From: Neobacillus cucumis
GTDB lineage: Bacteria > Bacillota > Bacilli > Bacillales_B > DSM-18226
Direction of reading: 5' to 3'
Length of the DNA stretch: 64,000 nucleotides
NCBI RefSeq assembly: GCF_023715505.1
Contig: NZ_JAMBOH010000018.1
Span: 1-64,000 of the forward strand
Shown: positions 26,793 through 35,964 of the stretch, piece by piece
Layout: every line of letters starts with the position of its first letter
How positions within the stretch are numbered: the first letter of the stretch is position 1
The notes under the pieces: model-generated
Databases searched by the model: none
What the model saw: the letters and a program-made list of their open reading frames with translations, nothing else
Told to the model about the DNA's origin: nothing
Position numbers and translations under genes: made by a program

Positions 26793-27367
26793 TCACTTTT
26801 CCTCCTAAACCACTATTACTTTATAATACAGAAAATTAACTTTAATGCAAAAAGTACTTTTTTCCCAATTATTCTACTTAATATTTTAGCAAAATAATAG
26901 GCTGGTTTGTATAGTACGACGTATTCATTTCAACAAAAAATTTTAAAGAAAGCTCAAAAATAAGGACATTTTCTAGCTATTTTGAACTTTTTTATACTGC
27001 GGTCTTTTTGGGTATATTGGACTATTAGCAGGTGAAAGGCTAATTGTGTCGAATTATGAGATGTTTAAAATATAAATGCAAGTGGGAGAAGAACGATCGC
27101 TATCGATCCAATAGCAATTATAAACCTTGTTGCTATCACTATGCTATTTTCGAGCTTCTCTATAGATATGACTGAGTTTTACTATCATTTTATCGAATGA
27201 TTCTTCCATTCTTTCCGAATTAAACGGGGCCTACTACTTAAACAAATCATTTTATATTAAGATCTATTTATTTAAGTATTTGTTTTAAGAGTTATTGACT
27301 GTATTATCACTTTATGTCACTTTAAAAAGTATAAACATGACTTCCTATATACGAGGAGATTAAGACC
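26793..27367. other. 575-bp AT-rich intergenic region
   Basis: It contains the divergent promoters of ftsZ and the dehydrogenase. A loose hairpin (AAAGCTCAAAAATA...) sits near 26950-26990. A minus-strand remnant at 27065-27209 could be a broken small membrane protein. Nothing else is recognisable. Confidence 0.5.
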
Positions 27368-28342
27368 ATGAAACGAAAAATCATTGCTTATAACTTTGAA
27401 TTAACCGAAGCTCTTGAAAAACTTAACGAACAGTTTGAGGTACAAGTATTTGATTGCATTAATCCTAAAACAGATCCTGTTTTTAAACAGGCACTAAAAA
27501 ATGCGGAAGGGATTGTCGGACTCGCTCTTCCGGTCGATAAAGAACTACTTGACCAGGCGCCAAATTTAAAAATTGTATCGAATAATTCCACCGGCTATAA
27601 TAACCTTTCCATTGAAGAGATGACAAAACGCGGCGTGATGGGAACAAATACGCCCGGCGTCCTCGAGGATACTACAGCGGATGCTATTTTCGGAATCCTC
27701 TTAGCCTCTGCCCGCAGGATTGCTGAATTGGATCACTTTGTGAAATCTGGAAATTGGAAAGGCCATTTAACTACTGCAGAATATGCGATAGATGTTCATC
27801 ATAAAACTCTTGGGATCATTGGGATGGGGAAAATTGGATCTGCTATTGCAAAACGTGCTAACTTAGGATTTGATATGAAGATCTTGTACCATAATCGCAA
27901 TCGAAATTTACAGGCAGAAGAAAAATATAACGCCAGTTATTGCGACCTTGACACCCTGCTAAAAGAATCAGACTTTGTCTGCCTCATGACACCGCTCACA
28001 CCTGAGACGGAAAATTTAATGGGCGAACGAGAATTTAAACTAATGAAAAAATCTGCTATTTTTGTCAACGGATCACGTGGTAGAACGGTAAATGAAACAG
28101 CATTAATCCAAGCCCTAAGAAATAAGGAAATTCATGGAGCGGCTTTAGATGTTTACCAAATTGAGCCAATTAAATTGGATAATCCCTTGCTTCAGTTACC
28201 AAATGTTGTCACGACACCACATATCGGCTCATCTACCTATGAAACCGAACTTAAAATGGCTGAGCTGGCCGTTGAAAATTTACTTGCAGGCCTAACAGGA
28301 AAACGTCCTAAAAACTTGATTAATCCTGAAGTGCTGAATTAA
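27368..28342 (+). CDS. D-2-hydroxyacid dehydrogenase (glycerate/glyoxylate/gluconate type)
   Basis: A 324-residue NAD(P)-dependent dehydrogenase. It has the 2-hydroxyacid dehydrogenase layout: catalytic N-lobe (IVSNNSTGYNNLS), Rossmann motif TLGIIGMGKIGSAIAKRA, substrate and catalytic motifs FVNGSRGRTVNE (Arg), DVYQIEP (Glu) and TTPHIGSSTYET (His). Closest in appearance to B. subtilis YvcT-like glyoxylate/gluconate reductases. The exact substrate is open. The SD GAGGAG lies 9 bases before ATG. It may be co-transcribed with the YdeI-like gene 48 bases downstream. Confidence 0.9.
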   Translation: MKRKIIAYNFELTEALEKLNEQFEVQVFDCINPKTDPVFKQALKNAEGIVGLALPVDKELLDQAPNLKIVSNNSTGYNNLSIEEMTKRGVMGTNTPGVLEDTTADAIFGILLASARRIAELDHFVKSGNWKGHLTTAEYAIDVHHKTLGIIGMGKIGSAIAKRANLGFDMKILYHNRNRNLQAEEKYNASYCDLDTLLKESDFVCLMTPLTPETENLMGEREFKLMKKSAIFVNGSRGRTVNETALIQALRNKEIHGAALDVYQIEPIKLDNPLLQLPNVVTTPHIGSSTYETELKMAELAVENLLAGLTGKRPKNLINPEVLN

Positions 28343-28390
28343 GATGAATGAGAATATTACTTTAATCATAATCCTGAAGGAGTACAAACC

Positions 28391-29068
28391 ATGGCCGCCC
28401 CGAAGAGTATAATTGAAAAATTAAACTTGCAGAAATACAAAAACAAACTTATCCTCCATAAACCAGAGCAAGTCAATGAATTTCAAGAACTAGAATATGA
28501 TTCGTCGATACAAAAAGACAAATATGATCTTATCATGAGTTTCATTTTTAGCTTAGAGGAATTCATAAATGAACTACAAAATGTAATTAAGAACCAACTG
28601 TTAGAGGACAACGGCTATTTATACTTCGCTTATCCTAAAAAGAATAATAAAGTATATAAAGAATACATAGACCGAGACAGTTTTATTAGCGCCCTGCCTT
28701 CCGCTGAGGATGGTTATGTACTTAACAGCAATATCAAGTTTGCAAGAATGGTGAGCTTAAATGAAGTCTTTACGGTGGTTGGTTTAAAATCCACTCCAAA
28801 GAAATCGCAAAAGTCTTCTACTAATAAAAGCAGCCAATGTGTGGATGACTACATTAACAATATTGAAGATATAAAGCAATACTTGCAAAAAGATGAAGAA
28901 CTTTTAAATAAATACAATGATTTAACTCCGGGCTATCAAAAAGATTGGGCTCGTTACATCTATAGTGCCAAAAGAAAAGAGACACAAGAAAAACGGCAGA
29001 TGGAAATGGAGACAGTTTTAAGCGAAGGCTATAAAACAATTGAATTATATAAACAGGCTAAAAGATAA
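28391..29068 (+). CDS. YdeI/OmpD-associated family-like protein
   Basis: A 225-residue cytosolic protein. The C-terminal part (about 165-215) resembles the YdeI/OmpD-associated C-terminal module, with the signature LTPGYQKDWARYIYSAKRKETQEKR. The N-terminal half (MAAPKSIIEKL...) resembles the companion domain in Bacillus homologues. A Ser/Lys-rich linker separates the halves. The molecular function is unknown. It follows the dehydrogenase gene by 48 bases with its own SD (GAAGGAG). Confidence 0.75.
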   Translation: MAAPKSIIEKLNLQKYKNKLILHKPEQVNEFQELEYDSSIQKDKYDLIMSFIFSLEEFINELQNVIKNQLLEDNGYLYFAYPKKNNKVYKEYIDRDSFISALPSAEDGYVLNSNIKFARMVSLNEVFTVVGLKSTPKKSQKSSTNKSSQCVDDYINNIEDIKQYLQKDEELLNKYNDLTPGYQKDWARYIYSAKRKETQEKRQMEMETVLSEGYKTIELYKQAKR

Positions 29069-29079
29069 TTCGTTCAAAA

Positions 29080-29121
29080 AAAAAGATGCCCGGTTGTAAT
29101 AATCAACCAGACATCTTTTTA
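29080..29121. terminator. Terminator between the YdeI-like and DinB genes
   Basis: The stem AAAGATG..GGTTG / CAACC..CATCTTT is flanked by A and T runs. It serves the + gene and possibly the minus dinB gene. Confidence 0.8.
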
Positions 29122-29176
29122 TGTCTATTTTAAGTTTACATAATATTATTATATAGTAATTTTAATGAACTTCTGG

Positions 29177-29680
29177 TTATAAGGCTGGAGCTTCCATGCC
29201 AACCTGGCTCCATTCTTCTCTTGCCGGACCATATATTCCCGGAACCTTTAACCCTGCTTGACGCATTAAGACAGTCATTTGGCCGCGATGATGAATAATA
29301 TGCTTAATTAATAGTGAAAGAGTGACCGCTTTAGGCATATTCATCCCAAACACATTTTGAATTTCCGTTAATGACTCATCTGTCCACTGCTTCTCTACCT
29401 GTTCCACAACATCCGCACTGACCTTTCTAAAAGTCTCAGCAATCTCTTGTGCAGAGACAGGTGTTGTGTCTGCGTTTTCCACATTGTTCATCTTAATGCC
29501 AAACTCATTGATCATGCCAGGCGTACTTGTCACGATATGCCAGGCAATCCTCCCTAATGTCCTGTCTTCAGAGGAAACTTCTTGTTGGAGTGACGCGTCC
29601 GTTAAGGCATCCAAAACTTTTTGGGTAGACGCCGCTTCTTGGTTCCATTCCTGGCTAAATTCATTAATAGAAGTAAACAT
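29177..29680 (-). CDS. DinB-family protein
   Basis: A 167-residue four-helix-bundle protein of the DinB/YfiT-like group. The metal-binding histidines are visible in IAWHIVTSTPGM and LIKHIIHHRGQM. In Bacilli such proteins are thiol (bacillithiol) transferases or uncharacterised. The start is ATG 29680, with GGAGGG upstream; the upstream extension to 29716 lacks an SD. Confidence 0.88.
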   Translation of the reverse strand: MFTSINEFSQEWNQEAASTQKVLDALTDASLQQEVSSEDRTLGRIAWHIVTSTPGMINEFGIKMNNVENADTTPVSAQEIAETFRKVSADVVEQVEKQWTDESLTEIQNVFGMNMPKAVTLSLLIKHIIHHRGQMTVLMRQAGLKVPGIYGPAREEWSQVGMEAPAL

Positions 29681-29775
29681 TATATACTTCCCTCCGATTT
29701 CTTTAATCTTGTCCATACCTCGCCAAATTTTGGCAACTAAAGTATATCATGCACATCAATAAAGACAAAGTGAAA

Positions 29776-30537
29776 TTAAAACACGATCCTCGTGAGGGTC
29801 GATCCAATTGATTCTTGAATAACAAAGGTATTTGGTGCAAAATCGTAAGGTGTATCTCCCTTATTAATGATAATGATCGGCACACCGGCACTTTTATATT
29901 GCGGGAAGGTGGAGAAAGGTGTTACTTTTAAACTGGTTCCTAATACCAGTAAACAGTCTGCTCCGCGAATCAAGTTAAGAATATGGTTAAAACCTTCCAT
30001 CGTAAACCATTCACCGGTATCCCCAAACAAAACAACATCCGGTTTAATAAAGCGGTCCTCTTTCCGCTTTGTCTCACAATGATTACACAAGTAAAAGTCT
30101 TCCAGGGTTTCGATACGATTAATCATTTCACTAGTAGAATATCTCTTTCCACAGTTTTGACACGTGGCTGTTTTTATTGTTCCATGGAACTCTATCACAT
30201 TTTTGCTGCCTGCTTTTTGATGAAGCCCATCGATATTTTGTGTAATAATAGAGCCAACCCTGCCTTCTGCCTCCCACTTAGCGAGAATTTGATGTCCTTT
30301 ATTCGGTACAGCGTCAGGGTGGTATAAATTTTCAATTGCAAACTGATAAAATTCCTTTGGGTGTTTATAAAAATAATCGAGAGAAAGTATGTATTCTGGT
30401 GCATGTTCATAAATCCCTGTTTGCGAACGAAAGTCTTTGATTCCAGACTCTGTACTTATACCCGCACCAGTCAACACAACAATGTTCTTGGCATGTTTTA
30501 AAATTTTGGTACATGTTTCTAGTGTATTATTTTCCAT
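29776..30537 (-). CDS. Sir2-family NAD-dependent protein deacylase
   Basis: A 253-residue sirtuin. It has the NAD-binding GAGISTESGIKDFRS (24-38), TQNIDGLH (99-106), catalytic His118 in IEFHGT, a structural zinc site CQNC (126-129) with CNHC further on, and VLGTSLKVTPFSTFP. It removes acyl groups from lysines using NAD+. Length is typical. It is monocistronic, and DinB lies downstream on the same strand 95 bases away. Confidence 0.95.
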   Translation of the reverse strand: MENNTLETCTKILKHAKNIVVLTGAGISTESGIKDFRSQTGIYEHAPEYILSLDYFYKHPKEFYQFAIENLYHPDAVPNKGHQILAKWEAEGRVGSIITQNIDGLHQKAGSKNVIEFHGTIKTATCQNCGKRYSTSEMINRIETLEDFYLCNHCETKRKEDRFIKPDVVLFGDTGEWFTMEGFNHILNLIRGADCLLVLGTSLKVTPFSTFPQYKSAGVPIIIINKGDTPYDFAPNTFVIQESIGSTLTRIVF

Positions 30538-30692
30538 GTAAAATTCCTCCTTCCAAGGCTCCCATACAGTTGCTAGAAATTTATATTAAACGATGTAAAT
30601 ATTATATGTCCTTTTAGAATTTTTCAACTAATATCTGGGATATTAATCTTATAATGAACGATTTTAGAAATAAACTAAAGGATGTTGAAAAA

Positions 30693-30833
30693 ATGATTGA
30701 AATTCCAAGAAACCTATATTGTGAGCAATGCCAAAAGGAAACCGAACATATGGTACGTGAAGATACCCTAGAAATAGAGTATACCTGTACGGTATGTAAT
30801 AAACATGAAGAAATTGTCAAATCGTTTTTCTAA
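30693..30833 (+). CDS. Small zinc-ribbon protein (46 residues)
   Basis: Reads MIEIPRNLYCEQCQKETEHM through TCTVCNKHEEIVKSFF. Two CxxC pairs about 22 residues apart indicate a zinc ribbon. ATG 30693 has AAAGGA 11 bases upstream. An upstream in-frame ATG at 30654 lacks an SD. It is divergent from the sirtuin gene and is followed at once by a terminator. Function unknown. Confidence 0.65.
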   Translation: MIEIPRNLYCEQCQKETEHMVREDTLEIEYTCTVCNKHEEIVKSFF

Positions 30834-30847
30834 TGAGCTTAATGGAG

Positions 30848-30891
30848 ACAACAAAAAAACTGAAACCTAGTGGCTTGAGTTTTTTTGTTGT
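30848..30891. terminator. Bidirectional terminator before adhE 3' end
   Basis: Long stem ACAACAAAAAAACT / AGTTTTTTTGTTGT between the zinc-ribbon gene (+) and adhE (-). Confidence 0.85.
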
Positions 30892-30898
30892 TATTTCA

Positions 30899-33502
30899 TT
30901 AGATTCCTTTATATGCTAAGCGATAGATTTCTGCTAATTCAGTTACTAACGGAAGCTTAGGATTTGCTGTTGTACATTGATCTTCAAATGCTCGATCTGC
31001 AAGTAAGTCTACTTTACTTTCAAATTCTGCTTGATCAATACCATTTGCGGCAAGACTCATCGGAACTTCCAATTCTAGGGCTAAGCGGATAATCGCCTGA
31101 ACTAAGCTTTCTACACCTTCTTCAGTAGTAGCAGCAGGTAATCCTAAAGTTCTTACAATCTCTGCGTAGCGCTTGTCAGCTTTGAAGTGATTGTATTTAG
31201 GGAATGCAGTAAACTTCTTCGGTTTTGTTGCATTATAACGAATGACATGCGGTAATAGGACAGCATTAGCACGTCCATGTGCTATATGGAACTCAGCTCC
31301 CAGTTTATGCGCAAGGCTGTGGTTAATTCCTAAGAATGCATTTGCAAAGGCCATACCTGCAATGGTTGACGCGTTATGAACTTTCTCACGTGCTTCTTCA
31401 TCATTTCCATTTCGATAAGCTCTAGGCAAAAATTCAAATACCAGCTGAATCGCTTTCATGGCTAAGCCATCTGTAAAATCATTCGCCATACAAGATACAT
31501 AAGCCTCAATTGCATGAGTTAACACGTCTAAACCAGTGTCAGCCGTAATATGTTTTGGAACAGTCATAACGAACTGCGGATCAATAATGGCAACATCAGG
31601 TGTTAACTCATAGTCAGCTAACGGATATTTAATATTGGCTTGTTTATCTGTAATAACAGAGAAAGATGTTACTTCAGAGCCAGTTCCTGATGTAGTTGGA
31701 ATCGCAACAAATTGTGCTCTTTGACCTAAATGAGGATATTTTACAATCCGTTTGCGAATATCAAGGAATTTTTGTTTTAAGCCAAAGAATTCGGCGTCTG
31801 GGTATTCATAGAACAGCCACATTCCTTTTGCAGCATCCATCGCAGACCCGCCGCCTAGGGCAATAATCACATCTGGCTCAAACTTAGCCATCATTTCCGC
31901 GCCTTTCATAACGGTTTCGATAGATGGATCTGGTTCTACATCAGAGAAAATTTCACAATGCACATAATCCGGACGTTTACGAAGGTAGTATAGCACTTTG
32001 TCTACATATCCTAATTTCACCATGCCTGGGTCAGTAACAATGAAGGCTTTAGAGATTTTCGGCATTTTTGCTAAATATTGAGTTGAGTTTTTCTCAAAGT
32101 AAATTTTAGACGGAACCTTGAACCACTGCATATTCACATTCCTTTTAGCTACTTTTTTGATATTAATTAAATGTACAGCCCCTACGTTCGTAGAAACAGA
32201 GTTACCACCATATGTGCCGCAGCCAAGTGTTAAAGATGGCATATAGGCATTGTAAATATCCCCTATCGCACCTTGTGATGATGGAGCATTAACAATAATT
32301 CTTCCTGCCTTCATCCGTATGCCATACTTGTTAATAACGGTTTGGTCGTTTGTATGGATGACTGCAGAGTGTCCTAACCCGCCAAATTCAAGCATTTCTT
32401 CCGCTCTCTTAATACCTTCATCAGTAGAGTTCACCTTATAGCAGGCTAAGACTGGGCTTAATTTTTCCCTAGATAGCGGATACTTAGGACCGACGCCCTT
32501 CAATTCTGCTACAAGGATTTTTGTGCCTTCTGGAACAGTCACTCCCGCCTTCGCAGCAATTTTATAGGCGGCCATACCGACAATTTCAGGATTAACCGCA
32601 CAAGAATGTTCATTAATGACTAACTTTTCTACTTTTTCTTTTTCCTCTTCATTTAAGAAATAACAATTGTTTGCGATCATCTCATTTTTAACATCGTTGT
32701 AAATTTCTTTATCGATAATAACGGCTTGTTCAGAAGCACAAATCATACCATTATCGAATGTTTTTGAAAGAATTAAATCATTCACCGCTTGTTTAAGATT
32801 TGCTGTTTTTTCAATGTAGCACGGAACGTTTCCTGGTCCAACTCCTAGAGCTGGTTTTCCTGAGCTATAAGCGGATTTCACCATGCCCGCTCCGCCAGTG
32901 GCAAGGATCATCGAAATTTTACCATGATTCATTAATGCTTGTGTCGCCTCTAAAGAAGGTGTTTCTATCCATTGAATGCAATTCTCTGGAGCTCCTGCTT
33001 TAATAGCTGCATCCCTTAATACTCTGGCTGCTTCACTGCTGCATTTTTGTGCAGATGGATGAAAGGCAAAGATAATCGGATTACGTGTTTTAATGGAAAT
33101 TAGTGCTTTAAACATTGTTGTCGATGTTGGATTAGTGACTGGTGTTACCCCTGCAACGACGCCCACAGGCTCAGCAATTTCAATCATGCCTTCATGTTCG
33201 TTTTCGTTAATGATGCCGACTGTTTTGTTATATTTAATGTTGTGGTATACATATTCGGTTGCAAACATGTTTTTAATAATTTTATCCTCGTAAACGCCTC
33301 TTCCTGTTTCTTCGACAGCAAGTTTTGCTAACGGCATATGCTGATCAAGACCTGCTAGTGCCATTTGCTTAACAATTTCATCAATTATTTCTTGCTCAAA
33401 GCCTCTAAATACCTCTAATGCTTTTAAACCTTTTTCAACTAAGCCATTAATCATGTCTGTTACATTCTGTTTTTCTTTTACTGACTTTTCTACTACTGCC
33501 AT
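30899..33502 (-). CDS. adhE: Bifunctional acetaldehyde-CoA/alcohol dehydrogenase
   Basis: An 867-residue AdhE that converts acetyl-CoA via acetaldehyde to ethanol, regenerating two NAD+. The N-terminal half is a CoA-acylating aldehyde dehydrogenase (GVTPVTNPTSTTMFKAL; cysteine in FDNGMICASEQAVI). The C-terminal half is an iron-dependent alcohol dehydrogenase (GGGSAMDAAKGMW; metal histidines in TDTGLDVLTHAIEAYVS and HSLAHKLGAEFHIAHGRANA). ATG 33502 has GGAGGG upstream. Two Rex/Fnr-type palindromes lie between the start and 33613, so it is probably induced at high NADH or low oxygen. Confidence 0.97.
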   Translation of the reverse strand: MAVVEKSVKEKQNVTDMINGLVEKGLKALEVFRGFEQEIIDEIVKQMALAGLDQHMPLAKLAVEETGRGVYEDKIIKNMFATEYVYHNIKYNKTVGIINENEHEGMIEIAEPVGVVAGVTPVTNPTSTTMFKALISIKTRNPIIFAFHPSAQKCSSEAARVLRDAAIKAGAPENCIQWIETPSLEATQALMNHGKISMILATGGAGMVKSAYSSGKPALGVGPGNVPCYIEKTANLKQAVNDLILSKTFDNGMICASEQAVIIDKEIYNDVKNEMIANNCYFLNEEEKEKVEKLVINEHSCAVNPEIVGMAAYKIAAKAGVTVPEGTKILVAELKGVGPKYPLSREKLSPVLACYKVNSTDEGIKRAEEMLEFGGLGHSAVIHTNDQTVINKYGIRMKAGRIIVNAPSSQGAIGDIYNAYMPSLTLGCGTYGGNSVSTNVGAVHLINIKKVAKRNVNMQWFKVPSKIYFEKNSTQYLAKMPKISKAFIVTDPGMVKLGYVDKVLYYLRKRPDYVHCEIFSDVEPDPSIETVMKGAEMMAKFEPDVIIALGGGSAMDAAKGMWLFYEYPDAEFFGLKQKFLDIRKRIVKYPHLGQRAQFVAIPTTSGTGSEVTSFSVITDKQANIKYPLADYELTPDVAIIDPQFVMTVPKHITADTGLDVLTHAIEAYVSCMANDFTDGLAMKAIQLVFEFLPRAYRNGNDEEAREKVHNASTIAGMAFANAFLGINHSLAHKLGAEFHIAHGRANAVLLPHVIRYNATKPKKFTAFPKYNHFKADKRYAEIVRTLGLPAATTEEGVESLVQAIIRLALELEVPMSLAANGIDQAEFESKVDLLADRAFEDQCTTANPKLPLVTELAEIYRLAYKGI

Positions 33503-33524
33503 GATATTCCCTCCAATTATTATA

Positions 33525-33544
33525 TATGTGAAGTAATTCACATA
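33525..33544 (-). promoter_or_regulatory. Rex/Fnr-type operator 1 of adhE
   Basis: A palindrome with 8-bp arms, TATGTGAAGTAATTCACATA. It fits both Rex (TGTGAANNNNTTCACA) and Bacillus Fnr (TGTGA-N6-TCACA). It lies 22 bases upstream of the ATG. Confidence 0.75.
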
Positions 33545-33595
33545 GATTTGTAAAAAAATTAGATTTCCGAATTTAGCATAAATTGAAATGCTATA

Positions 33596-33613
33596 TTGTG
33601 AGTAATTTCACAA
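33596..33613 (-). promoter_or_regulatory. Rex-type operator 2 of adhE
   Basis: TTGTGAGTAATTTCACAA has the full TTGTGA...TCACAA Rex arms. It lies 52 bases further upstream than operator 1. Confidence 0.75.
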
Positions 33614-33638
33614 GATTATTTAAAAATCAATGAAATGA

Positions 33639-33866
33639 CTATTCACACACTGGATTGCGCGGGATTTTTTCAAATAAAATTTCTGTTAATACTTTGGAGT
33701 ATTTTTTAACAATGACTACATAATTTACTGTCCAAATACAACTTGGAATCTCCTCATTTTCTTTCATCAGCATGACTTCAAATGGGTCACCAACTATTTC
33801 TTCGAAGAGGTCTTGGGTATAAGTTTCAGCATCTGTTGAGAAGGTTTGCCATTCACAAATCATCAT
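33639..33866 (-). CDS. Uncharacterised 75-residue protein
   Basis: A small soluble protein starting MMICEWQTFSTDAETYTQDLF. The AAGGAG ribosome-binding site 9 bases before the ATG supports it as real. I do not recognise the family. It lies upstream of adhE on the same strand, but the adhE operators intervene, so it is probably separately transcribed. A weak Rex-like sequence (TTGTGAAATATTGAACAA, 33925-33942) is about 60 bases upstream. Confidence 0.6.
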   Translation of the reverse strand: MMICEWQTFSTDAETYTQDLFEEIVGDPFEVMLMKENEEIPSCIWTVNYVVIVKKYSKVLTEILFEKIPRNPVCE

Positions 33867-34035
33867 GTCTTATCGCTCCTTGTTTCTTTATGGTTACATC
33901 ATAACACGGAAAAACGATAATAGTTTGTGAAATATTGAACAATCTTTGAACATTAGTTACATTTACTATTTTTAGTTCTATAGTACTAACTAATCCATTT
34001 TTCGATACCAAACAATACCTTAGAGTTTTAATACC

Positions 34036-34049
34036 TGTAAACGTTTTCA
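34036..34049 (+). promoter_or_regulatory. CcpA cre site (consensus match)
   Basis: TGTAAACGTTTTCA matches all 14 positions of TGWAARCGYTWNCW. It lies 110 bases upstream of the CAP-domain gene and about 170 bases upstream of the divergent 75-residue gene. Confidence 0.75.
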
Positions 34050-34158
34050 ATCTAAATATTATATTAATATATCAATGTAAAAATTGACTACTATAAGCAT
34101 ATTACTTATATTATTAAAGATTTTTGGTTAAAATTCTAATAGAAATGGAGGAAAATCT

Positions 34159-35292
34159 ATGTTTCGTTTTCTAACGATTATAATTGCTATTTTTTTAATA
34201 CATTCTTCATGGCCTTTTATAGAAAAACAATTTGACAATACCAGTCTTTCCAATAGTATTTCCGAAGTGAAGACTTTAAAAGACAACCCTGAAGTCAAAA
34301 CAACCATTCAAACCATATACACTGAAATCCAAACTGCCTTGAAACAGCTTGGCGTTCTATTAGATGATAGTACTAAACAGAAACAACAATCAACTGGATC
34401 AAATAATGAGTCAAAGGTAGAATTAAATACACCTGCACAACAGGACTTCTCTATTTTTAACATTGAATTGGGCGATAGTAAAGATGACGTTATCGAAAAT
34501 CTAGGGACGCCTAACCGTTCTACCTTTAATGAATATGGGACCACTTGGAATACCTATCATGATAATTACCAGAATTTCTTCATGGTCATGTACGATAATG
34601 AAGATAAAGTGGCTGGCTTATATTCCAACCAAGACTTAATTGCCTCCAAAAAGGGAATCAAATTAGGGACAGCAAAAGAAACAGTTCGTAACCTGCTTGG
34701 AAATCCCCTAACCAGTATTCAAAAAGGGCTTGTCCTTTACAAATTACCTGAACAGGAGGACTATGATATTTTCTTGAGAGATAATACCTATGTCACCGTT
34801 TTTTATGATAAACATGAAGGCAATACTGTTACAGCAGTTCAATTGATTAGCAAAGACCTAGAAAATAAGAAAGTAGACTTTTATACAAAACCAAGCTCGC
34901 AGTTAAAAGAAGGCTTTGAGTATCAGTTATTTGACTTAACCAATGCTGCCCGGGTTGAACACCAGCTTCCGATCCTTACGTGGGATGAGCATGTACAAGG
35001 AACCGCCCGAAAGCATAGTTCTGATATGGCCGTTAATAATTATTTTGACCACACCAATCTAAAGGGGCAATCACCGTTTGACCGGATGGCAGCGGATGAT
35101 ATCGTGTATCAGCTGGCGGGTGAAAACCTGGCTTATGGCCAGTTCAGTAGTATTTTTGCCCATGAGGGATTGATGAATTCACTAGGGCACCGGGAAAATA
35201 TCCTGCGTAAGGGGTACACGTATCTCGGTGTAGGCGTTGCCTTTAATAATGAGTCACAGCCATACTATACGGAAAATTTTTATGCAAAATAA
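34159..35292 (+). CDS. Secreted CAP-domain protein (YlbC-like)
   Basis: A 377-residue exported protein. A hydrophobic N-terminus (FLTIIIAIFLIHSSWPFI) acts as signal or anchor. A CAP-associated N-terminal domain spans about 95-235 (FNIELGDSKDDVIENLGTPNRS, then GIKLGTAKETVRNLLGNP). The C-terminal CAP/SCP domain spans about 255-377 (LFDLTNAARVEHQLPILTWDE, ARKHSSDMAVNNYFDHTN, GENLAYG, SLGHRENILRKGYTYLGVGV), with the typical His and Glu residues. Function in Bacillus is unclear. A consensus cre lies upstream and repeat copy B follows the stop by 7 bases. Confidence 0.9.
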   Translation: MFRFLTIIIAIFLIHSSWPFIEKQFDNTSLSNSISEVKTLKDNPEVKTTIQTIYTEIQTALKQLGVLLDDSTKQKQQSTGSNNESKVELNTPAQQDFSIFNIELGDSKDDVIENLGTPNRSTFNEYGTTWNTYHDNYQNFFMVMYDNEDKVAGLYSNQDLIASKKGIKLGTAKETVRNLLGNPLTSIQKGLVLYKLPEQEDYDIFLRDNTYVTVFYDKHEGNTVTAVQLISKDLENKKVDFYTKPSSQLKEGFEYQLFDLTNAARVEHQLPILTWDEHVQGTARKHSSDMAVNNYFDHTNLKGQSPFDRMAADDIVYQLAGENLAYGQFSSIFAHEGLMNSLGHRENILRKGYTYLGVGVAFNNESQPYYTENFYAK

Positions 35293-35299
35293 GTGATAA

Positions 35300-35479
35300 G
35301 AACAAAAGCGCAAGCGCCTTAAACAGCCCCGGGCAAGCATAAGACGCTCAGGGAAAGAAGGCGTTCTTTGCCTTCATTCCCTGAGCGTCTGTAAAGCATC
35401 GAGGGGCTAGGCGCTAGAGCTGGACGTCGACAGTCCTTTTTTAACAGTTATTCACAAGCGAAATTTATATAATTTTCTA
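35300..35479 (+). repeat. Interspersed ~180-bp repeat, copy B
   Basis: It has the same order of blocks as copies A, C and D. Here the inner stem is longest: GACGCTCAGGGAA pairs perfectly with TTCCCTGAGCGTC (13 bp). It starts 8 bases after the CAP gene stop, in the same orientation as the other copies. The 3' end is more diverged. Confidence 0.92.
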
Positions 35480-35666
35480 AATGCAAACAAACACTCGCTG
35501 AACATTTACTTCGGCGCGTCTCTTTTGTTTTGGTGAACTTTAGACCTATTTATTTTGTGATTTTTTCATTTATTCAAAAATTTGCAGTTGGTTTCCCTTG
35601 TATTGATACGGAAAATTTGCTATATTAATAGTAATTACATATTCTCTTACTTCAATACCTTTTGAA

Positions 35667-35902
35667 GTGAGGATAGAGGCGCAAAGACCATCAGTACACT
35701 TTTTGAGGAAAATGAGGTCCTATGATGATTGTGGAAAGGGGAATTTGCCGAAGCGGATAGAGTCTCATTGATCTTGAAGCTGGTTCTGTGTTGAATAAGC
35801 ACAGAATTGTCATATAGGAAACTATATGGAGGGCTATCTCACGCATAGGAACTTATATTTTGATGTTTCTACAGCAGTAGCGACCCTCGTTGCTGCTTTT
35901 TT
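35667..35902 (+). promoter_or_regulatory. Lysine riboswitch (L box) of dapA
   Basis: Conserved lysine-aptamer segments appear in order: GTGAGGATAGAGGCGC, AAGGGGAATTTGCCGAAGC, TTGAATAAGCACAGAATTGTCA and GGAGGGCTATCTCAC. P1 pairs GTGAG with CTCAC (35838-35842). The expression platform is a terminator hairpin at 35873-35902 (AGCAGTAGCGA / TCGTTGCTGCT, then T6). dapA starts 62 bases later. Known mechanism: lysine binding promotes termination. Confidence 0.95.
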
Positions 35903-35964
35903 GCGTTGACATCAGAATGGCCTTACCCCTCTAATTTACAAAAAATTACAAAGGGTGAGAAAAA

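Noticed and set aside
33853..34050. 65-codon minus-strand ORF upstream of the 75-residue gene
   Set aside because: No SD, an unremarkable composition, and it runs through the consensus cre site and promoter region.
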